Assembly: GCA_903847495.1 (NCBI GenBank) | Contig: CAINDT010000454.1 | Location: 1 to 5,261 of the forward strand | Direction: 5' to 3' | From: an uncultured Actinomycetes bacterium | GTDB taxonomy: Bacteria > Actinomycetota > Thermoleophilia > Gaiellales > F1-60-MAGs149 | Length of the DNA: 5,261 nt | Shown here: positions 1 through 4,723 of the stretch, piece after piece | Layout: the number at the start of each line of letters is the position of its first letter | How positions within the stretch are numbered: the first letter of the stretch is position 1 | Notes under the pieces: generated by a model | Told to the model about the DNA's origin: nothing | Seen by the model: the letters and a program-made list of their open reading frames with translations, nothing else | The model's database searches: none | Position numbers and translations under genes: made by a program

Positions 1-255
1 ACGATGGGCAACCCCGTCGTGCGCGAGGAGATCCGCGAGATCCTGGTGCGTGCCCGCGCTGCCGGGGCGAACGCGCGCCAGCTGGTCTACAACTCGCCGC
101 GGCCGCTGTCGGCGACGATCGACATCACGCGCAACCGCGAGATCGGACTCCTCGTCTTCGGCCCGAACCGGCGGATCTACGGTCGCCTGCGCTTCCGCCT
201 GCACCTGCGACGCCTCCGCCGCAAGGCCAACTGCCTCGTCTGGCCGCTCGAGTAG
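1..255 (+). CDS. C-terminal part of a small universal-stress-protein-like (USP) protein, 5' end probably outside the window
   Basis: The frame is open from the first base and ends at TAG 253-255. An ATG lies at positions 4-6, but no ribosome binding site can be seen because the window starts there. The 83 residues from that ATG thread onto the second half of a USP domain. A charged helix (about residues 8-20) is followed by a strand (ARQLVYNS), a helix, the strand GLLVFGP (48-54) in the place of the family's 'lIVmGsrg', a very basic Arg/Leu-rich segment, and a last strand CLVWPL like the family's 'cPVlvV'. About 60 upstream residues would be expected for a full domain, so the ATG is probably internal. 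Codon use is strongly GC3-biased, which supports a real gene. The USP assignment comes from pattern only and is tentative. The stop lies 3 bases from the stop of the convergent gene. Confidence 0.5.
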   Translation, partial: TMGNPVVREEIREILVRARAAGANARQLVYNSPRPLSATIDITRNREIGLLVFGPNRRIYGRLRFRLHLRRLRRKANCLVWPLE

Positions 256-258
256 GCG

Positions 259-1710
259 CTAGTAGCGGAGCGGCACGCCCTGCAGGGCACGGCGCACCGC
301 ATCGTCGAACGAGATGCGCTCCTTCGGCACGAGCCGCAGGATGTCGTCGTTCAGGCAGATCGTCTCGTTGCGCAGGCCCTCGACGAGCGGCCGCGCGATG
401 TTGGTATCGACATCGGTGACGAAGCCGCACCACAGTGACGAGAGCTCGGGCGACAGCACGGGCACGGGCAGGATGAACGGCTTGCGGCGACCGGCTAGCA
501 CCGCGACCCGCTCCATCATCTCCTGGAACGTCAGGATGTCGGGGCCCCCGACATCGAGCGTGCGCCCGTACGCCTCGGGCAGCGCGCAGACGCCGACCAG
601 ATAGTCGCGCAGATCCGCGAACGCGATCGGCTGCGACCGCGTCGTCACCCAGCGCGGCGTCACCATCGCCGGAAGCCGGTGAACGAGGTCGCGCATCATC
701 TGGAACGAGGCGCTGTGCTGGCCGACGACCATGGCGGCACGCAGCGTGGTGACCGGCACGCTCCCCTCCGCCAGGATCCGCCCCGTCTCGTGTCGGCTCT
801 GCAGGTGGTGCGACAACTCGGGATCGTCATCGCCAAGGCCGCTCATGTAGATGATCTGCTGCACGCCGGCCTGGGCTGCCGCACCCGCGGCGTTGCGCGC
901 GGCCACGCGATCGAGCTCGGCGAAGTCGCCACCCGCGCCCATCGAGTGCACGAGCCAGTAGACAACGTCGAGGTCTGCGAAGGCGCGGTCGAGCGATTCG
1001 CGGTCGAGCGCGTCGGCCTGCACGACCTCGATGTCGGCGACCAGCTCGAGGTCGGGGTTCGGGCGGCGAACGATCGCGCGCACCTGCCCACCCTGATCGC
1101 GCAGCTCGGGCACGAGGCGGCGGCCGATGTACCCGGACGCGCCGACAACGCCGATGCGCAGGCCCGACAGACGTCCAGCGGTGTCGAGCGGTGGAGGCGC
1201 GACGGGCACGGGGTCGATCACGCGGGCGATCTTCTGGAGACTGCGCTTCGTCACCCAGCCGTGCACCAGATGCTGGGTGAGCGTGTACGGCGCAGCGATC
1301 GGAAACGACGTGATGCGCAGACGCTCGAAGCGCGGACGGTAGCCATCGACGACGACGCCGAGCTGCACGCGATCGCCGTCGACGCGGGCGATCAGCCGCA
1401 ACTCTCCGGCCGCAGCCGAGCACGCGGCGCCGGAGATGATCGGGAAGGCGATCTCGATGCCGCCGTCGACCTCCTCGATGATCGCCGCGGCGAAACCGAG
1501 GACCGTCACCCCCGTTCGGGCGACGCGCAAGCGGATCGGTCCGAGCATGTCGCCCTCGGCGCGCACCACGCCGCGCAGCGATGCCTGCAGGCTCGTCCAG
1601 TAGGCCTCCGCGATGCTCTCCGCCGACGCAGGCGTCGGCGGCAGCACGGGATTGGCCGGCGAGAGCCAGTACTCGCTGTGCTGGTTGGCGACGCTGGTCC
1701 AGTACTCCAT
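259..1710 (-). CDS. YbjT-like NAD(P)-binding atypical SDR/NmrA-type protein with an unrecognised N-terminal domain
   Basis: The protein has 483 residues. From about residue 183 it is an atypical short-chain dehydrogenase closely resembling E. coli YbjT. It has the dinucleotide-binding loop GASGYIG (190-196), an Arg pair after the second strand (215-216), which suggests NADP, and the signatures VHSMGAGGDF (254-263), YMSGLG (288-293), LRAAMVVG (323-330) and FQMMRDLVHRLP (336-347), then PRWVTTRSQPIAF (352-364). The usual catalytic YxxxK is not evident; the equivalent place reads HLQSRHETG, as in relatives. Substrate is unknown. YbjT continues with a C-terminal DUF2867 domain, but here the protein stops right after the SDR fold (FDDAVRRAL near the end). 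Instead, about 180 unrecognised residues precede the SDR part: a Tyr-Trp-rich start, predicted beta strands (about 58-135) and a helix (about 143-165). The start is supported by GAAAGGGG five bases before the ATG. It lies 55 bases downstream of the BtpA-family gene on the same strand. Confidence 0.88.
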   Translation of the reverse strand: MEYWTSVANQHSEYWLSPANPVLPPTPASAESIAEAYWTSLQASLRGVVRAEGDMLGPIRLRVARTGVTVLGFAAAIIEEVDGGIEIAFPIISGAACSAAAGELRLIARVDGDRVQLGVVVDGYRPRFERLRITSFPIAAPYTLTQHLVHGWVTKRSLQKIARVIDPVPVAPPPLDTAGRLSGLRIGVVGASGYIGRRLVPELRDQGGQVRAIVRRPNPDLELVADIEVVQADALDRESLDRAFADLDVVYWLVHSMGAGGDFAELDRVAARNAAGAAAQAGVQQIIYMSGLGDDDPELSHHLQSRHETGRILAEGSVPVTTLRAAMVVGQHSASFQMMRDLVHRLPAMVTPRWVTTRSQPIAFADLRDYLVGVCALPEAYGRTLDVGGPDILTFQEMMERVAVLAGRRKPFILPVPVLSPELSSLWCGFVTDVDTNIARPLVEGLRNETICLNDDILRLVPKERISFDDAVRRALQGVPLRY

Positions 1711-1730
1711 CAGGACCCCTTTCGCGCAGA

Positions 1731-1748
1731 TGCGGTCCGCAGACCGCG
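1731..1748 (-). other. Small hairpin in the spacer between the BtpA-family gene and the YbjT-like gene
   Basis: The six-base arms GCGGTC (1732-1737) and GACCGC (1742-1747) are perfectly complementary around a 4-base loop, and an outer T-G wobble could extend the stem. The element sits in the 55-bp spacer, 8 bases upstream of the Shine-Dalgarno-like GAAAGGGG (1716-1723) of the YbjT-like gene. No T-tract follows on either strand. It could be an RNA processing or stability element, a weak attenuator, or chance in GC-rich DNA. Confidence 0.25.
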
Positions 1749-1765
1749 GGGCTCAGGCAGCCGGC

Positions 1766-2620
1766 TCAGACGCGCGCTTCAGCGATGCGCTCGAGATGAT
1801 GCTCGCGCGCCACGCGCGTGAGCTCGACCATCCGCCGGGCGCGGTCCAGGTCGATGCGGTTGGCGGTCTTGCCATCCACCTTCAGCGACGTGCCGACGAT
1901 GATGCCGTCGGCCGTCTCGAGAATGCGCTCGGCCGTGTCGTGCCGGACGCCGGTATTCGCGAGCACGGGCAGATCAGGGCAGGCCGCCTTGGCCTCCTCG
2001 AGGTCGGCGAAGCGGAACGCCGAGCCGGCGCGCGGACCGGAGATGAGTGCGGCCTCGCAACCGAAGAAGCGAGCGCCCTGGGCGCGGTCGGCGACCGTGC
2101 GGGAGCCGAGCGGCGACGCGAACTCGGGCGTGAGGTTCGTCAGCACCGCGATGTCGTCGGCACCGCTCGAGTGGCGGTACGAGAACGCGGCACCGGGGTC
2201 GGGGCGCAGCTGGCCCATGTCGGACTCGTACACGCCGATGAAGACCTCGCGCACGAAGCGGGCGCCTACGGCACGACCGACGGCGAGCGTGGCGAACGGG
2301 TCCCACAGCATGTCCACGCCGATCGGCACATCGAGCGCGGGCTCGATCTCACCGATCACCGCGGCCATCGCGGTCGACTGCTCCATCGTCACCTCGACGC
2401 GATACGGCAGGTCGCCCTCGTTGCAGAAGATGATCGCGTCGACGCCCGCCTCCTGGCAGACGAGCGCATCGTGCTTGGCCGCCTCGACGATCGGGCGCAT
2501 GCCCGCAACGCGGTCGAAGGCCGGCGAGCCGGGCAGCGCGAGCAGGTGGACGACGCCGATCAGCGGCTTCGCCACGCCGAAGATGCGCATCATCGCTTGG
2601 TCTGCGAGCGTTCCCTCCAT
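1766..2620 (-). CDS. btpA: BtpA/SgcQ-family TIM-barrel protein
   Basis: The protein has 284 residues, close to the family's usual 260-280. Family signatures are visible along its length: GVVHLLALPGSP (22-33), EAGVDAIIFCNEGDLPY (57-73), PIGVDMLWDP (99-108), the segment ending in VYESDMG (130-136), ISGPRAG (193-199), VLANTGV (219-225) and ADGIIVGTSLKVDG (237-250). The last two resemble the phosphate-binding end of a (beta/alpha)8 barrel. The founding member, cyanobacterial BtpA, affects photosystem I accumulation. SgcQ-type relatives occur in non-phototrophs with no settled reaction, so a photosystem role is not implied here. No signal peptide or membrane segment is seen, so it is probably cytoplasmic. 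ATG 2618-2620 is chosen because a promoter-like -10 lies six bases upstream. AGGA with a 7-base spacing is an alternative ribosome site. Met10 and Met11 would also fit the family start but have no ribosome site. Confidence 0.92.
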   Translation of the reverse strand: MEGTLADQAMMRIFGVAKPLIGVVHLLALPGSPAFDRVAGMRPIVEAAKHDALVCQEAGVDAIIFCNEGDLPYRVEVTMEQSTAMAAVIGEIEPALDVPIGVDMLWDPFATLAVGRAVGARFVREVFIGVYESDMGQLRPDPGAAFSYRHSSGADDIAVLTNLTPEFASPLGSRTVADRAQGARFFGCEAALISGPRAGSAFRFADLEEAKAACPDLPVLANTGVRHDTAERILETADGIIVGTSLKVDGKTANRIDLDRARRMVELTRVAREHHLERIAEARV

Positions 2621-2626
2621 GGCGCA

Positions 2627-2656
2627 ATCCTACGTGCGTTCAGTGACGCGCTGCAA
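2627..2656 (-). promoter_or_regulatory. Candidate promoter of the btpA unit, giving a possibly leaderless mRNA
   Basis: On the minus strand, TTGCAG (complement of 2651-2656) and TAGGAT (complement of 2627-2632) are separated by 18 bases. They match the sigma-70-type consensus at 3 of 6 and 4 of 6 positions, including the key T, A and final T of the -10. The -10 ends six bases before the A of ATG 2620, so transcription would start at or next to the start codon. The AGGA inside the -10 could instead act as a Shine-Dalgarno sequence if the true promoter lies further upstream. Confidence 0.4.
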
Positions 2657-2668
2657 CACCTGCAAGAC
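2651..2668. repeat. Two tandem 9-bp repeats in the divergent spacer
   Basis: CTGCAACAC (2651-2659) is followed directly by CTGCAAGAC (2660-2668), with 8 of 9 bases identical. The first copy contains the candidate -35 hexamer of the btpA promoter. A tandem repeat in a 57-bp divergent spacer could be an operator or alternative -35 elements. Two short copies can also arise by chance. Confidence 0.3.
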
Positions 2669-2677
2669 TGACGCCCG

Positions 2678-3172
2678 ATGAGCCAGACCGTCGAATCCCG
2701 CAATGGCGCCATGATCGTCGACCTCGACGCGCACGCCTTCGAGGCCGGCACCGTGCGCCTCGCCGTGCATGGCGCCGAGGGATCGCCACTCGATTTCTCC
2801 GACCCCGCGGTGCGCGCGGCGATCGTCACCGCGCTCTCCGACGACCCCTTCGCGCCGTTTGCACAGGACGCGCTGAAGGCCCATGCGCCAGCCGCGCTCG
2901 CCGCGCTCGACGCCGCGCTGCCCGACCACGACGAGCTGGCGCGACTCGCACCGCTCTGGCGTCCGCGTCTGCTGCTGCTCGCCGACCGCAAGGACGAGCT
3001 GACGGGCGAACAGACCGTCGTCCTACGCTTTGAGGAGCGCCTGCGCGAGATCAAGCGGGGCATGGCCGAGGCCGAAGCCGCCGGCGACGAGGACGCGCGC
3101 GAGGCGCTCCACGCCAAGTACATCGAGGTCGGTACGACCTACGCTGGCAGGCTCGCCGCGCGTGAGCAGTAG
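2678..3172 (+). CDS. Unrecognised 164-residue protein, first gene of the tilS-hpt operon
   Basis: I do not recognise a family. The N-terminal two thirds is acidic and Ala/Leu-rich. It starts with a possible small beta unit (MIVDLDAHAFEAGTVRLAV, residues 12-30), followed by helical stretches rich in Asp and Ala and the segment LWRPRLLLLADRKDE (about 92-106). The last 50 residues, starting near FEERLREIKRGMAEAEAAG, look like a charged amphipathic helix or short coiled coil. There is no signal peptide or membrane segment, so the protein is probably cytoplasmic. GC-biased third positions and an 11-base overlap with tilS support a translated gene co-expressed with tilS and hpt. The start is uncertain. 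Neither ATG 2678 nor the in-frame ATG at 2711 has a clear Shine-Dalgarno sequence, and I see no convincing plus-strand promoter in the spacer. A role in translation or tRNA metabolism would be a guess from position only. Confidence 0.75.
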   Translation: MSQTVESRNGAMIVDLDAHAFEAGTVRLAVHGAEGSPLDFSDPAVRAAIVTALSDDPFAPFAQDALKAHAPAALAALDAALPDHDELARLAPLWRPRLLLLADRKDELTGEQTVVLRFEERLREIKRGMAEAEAAGDEDAREALHAKYIEVGTTYAGRLAAREQ

Positions 3173-4088
3173 CGTCGCCGAGCGGATTCGCGAGCGCGCC
3201 CTCGCCCTCGAGCTGCTCGCCGGCACCCCCGTGGTGGCGATGCTCTCCGGCGGCGCGGACTCCACCCTGCTCGTCGTCTCGCTGGCCGAACTTGGCTGCG
3301 CCGTGCGCGTCGTCCACGTCGCCCACGGCCTGCGCGGCGCAGAGTCCGACGCCGACGCTGATGCCTGCCGCGACCTGGCGCAGCGCCTCGCCGTGCCGCT
3401 GCAGATCGTTGATGGTGGCGTCGCCGACGGCGGCAACCTCGAGGCACGACTGCGCGACGCACGTCGCGCGGCGTCGCTCGCCGCGGCGGGAACCGACGCG
3501 ATCGCCACGGGCCACACCCTCAGCGACCGCGCCGAGACCGTGCTCTATCGCCTTGCCGCTTCGGGCACACCACGCGGGCTCGCCGCCCTGCCGCCGCGCG
3601 ACGGGCAGTGGGTACGACCGCTGATCGACTGCTCGCGCGACGAGGTGCGGCGCGAACTCGCCGCGCGCGGCATCGGCTGGCGTGACGACCCGACCAACCT
3701 CGTGGCCGGTCCTGCGCGTAACCGCATTCGCCTCGATGTCCTGCCGGCGCTCGCGCAGGCGCACCCGGGCGCCGAACGCAACCTCGCACGCGCCGCCGCC
3801 ATCGCCGACGACGAGCGCGCGCTGCTCGACGCGCTTGCCGACGACCTCATTCGCAATGATGGCGCGGTGCCGATCGACGCCCTCGCCGCCGCCCCCACGG
3901 CCCTCCAGCGCATCGCCCTGCGCCGCGCCGCCGCGCGCGTCGGCGTGACCCTCGGCCATGACGATGTCGAGGCGCTGCGCACCGATGCCCGGCGCCGCAC
4001 GCTGCCTGGTGCCGCCATGGCGGAGGTCCGCCGCGGCTCAATCGTCTTCCACCCCCCAGGCTCCGGCCGCCGCGAGGAGATCGCATGA
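3162..4088 (+). CDS. tilS: tRNA(Ile) lysidine synthetase TilS, short form
   Basis: TilS uses ATP and lysine to convert the wobble cytidine of the CAU-anticodon isoleucine tRNA to lysidine, so that it reads AUA and is charged with Ile. The 308-residue protein has the PP-loop ATP site SGGADS (29-34), HVAHGLRG (52-59; relatives usually have HVDHGLR), GHTLSDRAETVLYRL (117-131), SGTPRGL (134-140), RPLI (152-155), GWRDDPTN (172-179) and RNRIR (186-190), all in family order. Residues after about 200 form the helical tRNA-binding linker. The C-terminal TilS_C domain of the roughly 430-residue E. coli-type enzyme is absent, as in other short bacterial forms. GTG 3162 is the chosen start: it puts SGGADS at the usual distance from the N-terminus and overlaps the previous gene by 11 bases. 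The same frame is open further upstream, but those codons lie inside the preceding gene. The stop overlaps the hpt start as ATGA. Confidence 0.94.
   Translation: MSSSVAERIRERALALELLAGTPVVAMLSGGADSTLLVVSLAELGCAVRVVHVAHGLRGAESDADADACRDLAQRLAVPLQIVDGGVADGGNLEARLRDARRAASLAAAGTDAIATGHTLSDRAETVLYRLAASGTPRGLAALPPRDGQWVRPLIDCSRDEVRRELAARGIGWRDDPTNLVAGPARNRIRLDVLPALAQAHPGAERNLARAAAIADDERALLDALADDLIRNDGAVPIDALAAAPTALQRIALRRAAARVGVTLGHDDVEALRTDARRRTLPGAAMAEVRRGSIVFHPPGSGRREEIA
4074..4080 (+). promoter_or_regulatory. Strong ribosome binding site of hpt inside the end of tilS
   Basis: GAGGAGA lies at the very end of the tilS coding region, with its AGGAG core five bases before ATG 4085. Together with the ATGA overlap of stop and start, it fixes the hpt start and allows both coupled and independent translation of hpt. 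Confidence 0.75.
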
Positions 4089-4624
4089 GCCAGCACCCCG
4101 CCCTCGTCGAGCACGTCATCACGCGCGAGCAGATCCAGACCCGCGTGCGGGAGCTCGGCGCGCAGATCTCGGCCGATTACGCCGGCCGCCAGATCAAGTT
4201 GACGTGCGTCCTCAAGGGAGGCTTCATCTTCCTCGCCGACCTGATCCGCGAGATCACGATCCCGTGCTCGATCGACTTCATGGTGATCTCGTCCTACGGC
4301 ACCGGCACGCAGTCGTCGGGTGTCGTGCGGATCCTCAAGGACCTCGACGGACCGATCGAGGACCTCGACGTGATCGTCGTCGAGGACATCGTCGACTCTG
4401 GCCTGACGCTGTCCTACCTGCTGCGCAACCTCAAGACGCGCAAGCCCGCGACGCTCGAGGTGTGCTCGCTCCTCGCGAAGCCCGCGCGTCTCGAGAACGA
4501 CGTGACGTGTCGCTACGTCGGCTTCGAGATCCCCGACACGTTCGTGGTCGGCTACGGCCTCGACGCCGCGGAGCAGTTCCGCGAGCTGCCGGACATCTGG
4601 TCGGTCGACGAGACCAAGCTGTAG
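4085..4624 (+). CDS. hpt: Hypoxanthine (guanine) phosphoribosyltransferase
   Basis: Hpt salvages hypoxanthine, and often guanine, by transferring them onto PRPP to form IMP or GMP in the cytoplasm. The 179-residue protein is of normal length and carries every hallmark: LKGG (43-46, pyrophosphate loop), the mobile-loop SSYG (69-72), the PRPP-binding motif VVEDIVDSGLTL (98-109) with the acidic pair Glu100-Asp101 and the expected general base Asp104, FEIPDTFVVGYGLD (147-160), which forms the purine pocket, and FRELPDIW (165-172). One small oddity is GLDAAE where relatives mostly have GLDYAE. The start is fixed by the AGGAG site and the 4-base ATGA overlap with tilS. ftsH, which follows hpt in many bacteria, is not present; a structured spacer and a gene on the opposite strand come next. 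Confidence 0.96.
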   Translation: MSQHPALVEHVITREQIQTRVRELGAQISADYAGRQIKLTCVLKGGFIFLADLIREITIPCSIDFMVISSYGTGTQSSGVVRILKDLDGPIEDLDVIVVEDIVDSGLTLSYLLRNLKTRKPATLEVCSLLAKPARLENDVTCRYVGFEIPDTFVVGYGLDAAEQFRELPDIWSVDETKL

Positions 4625-4625
4625 G

Positions 4626-4653
4626 CGGACGTCCGAACCGCGCGCGGTCCCGG
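4626..4653. other. Two GC-rich palindromes just after the hpt stop
   Basis: CGGACGTCCG (4626-4635) and ACCGCGCGCGGT (4637-4648) are perfect palindromes of 10 and 12 bases, starting two bases after the hpt stop codon. The second can be extended by CCG (4633-4635) pairing with CGG (4651-4653) across a small asymmetric bulge, which would compete with the first. They may fold at the 3' end of the hpt mRNA upstream of the larger hairpin. Short palindromes are also favoured by the base composition. Confidence 0.3.
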
Positions 4654-4668
4654 TCAATGCGACGGGAT

Positions 4669-4714
4669 GTCCGCGAGGTGAATCGTTCCTTTCGGAACGA
4701 GCCACCTCGGGGAC
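4669..4714. terminator. Long imperfect hairpin between convergent genes, probable bidirectional terminator
   Basis: Three paired blocks are stacked around a TTTC loop (4690-4693). TCGTTCC (4683-4689) pairs with GGAACGA (4694-4700), CGAGGTG (4674-4680) with CACCTCG (4703-4709), and GTCC (4669-4672) with GGAC (4711-4714). They are separated only by a symmetric 2x2 mismatch (AA opposite GC) and a 1x1 G-G mismatch, giving 18 base pairs in 46 bases. It lies between the ends of hpt and the opposing siroheme decarboxylase gene, where a shared terminator is expected. Neither side has a T-tract, so it would be a tract-less terminator, as is often proposed in high-GC bacteria, or a 3'-end stabiliser. 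Confidence 0.6.
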
Positions 4715-4723
4715 CTCACGTCG

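Noticed and set aside
679..1821. A 380-codon plus-strand open frame opposite the YbjT-like gene
   Set aside because: Its product is Arg/His/Asp-rich low-complexity sequence with no domain, and the opposite strand codes for a clear SDR protein. It is a GC-driven antisense shadow.
1613..2671. A 352-codon plus-strand open frame opposite the BtpA-family gene
   Set aside because: The composition is unnatural and rich in Arg, His and Asp, and it lies over a well-supported gene on the other strand.
3030..3161. An ATG at 3030 as the start of tilS
   Set aside because: It would add 44 Arg/Ser/Pro-rich residues encoded inside the preceding gene in another frame. GTG 3162 places the PP-loop at the normal distance from the N-terminus.
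3051..3959. A 302-codon minus-strand open frame opposite tilS
   Set aside because: It has no recognisable motif and spans the strongly supported tilS gene. Long antisense frames are expected at this base composition.
3545..4705. A 386-codon minus-strand open frame opposite tilS and hpt
   Set aside because: It covers parts of two well-identified genes and the hairpin spacer, with an Arg/Asp-rich translation that lacks domain structure.
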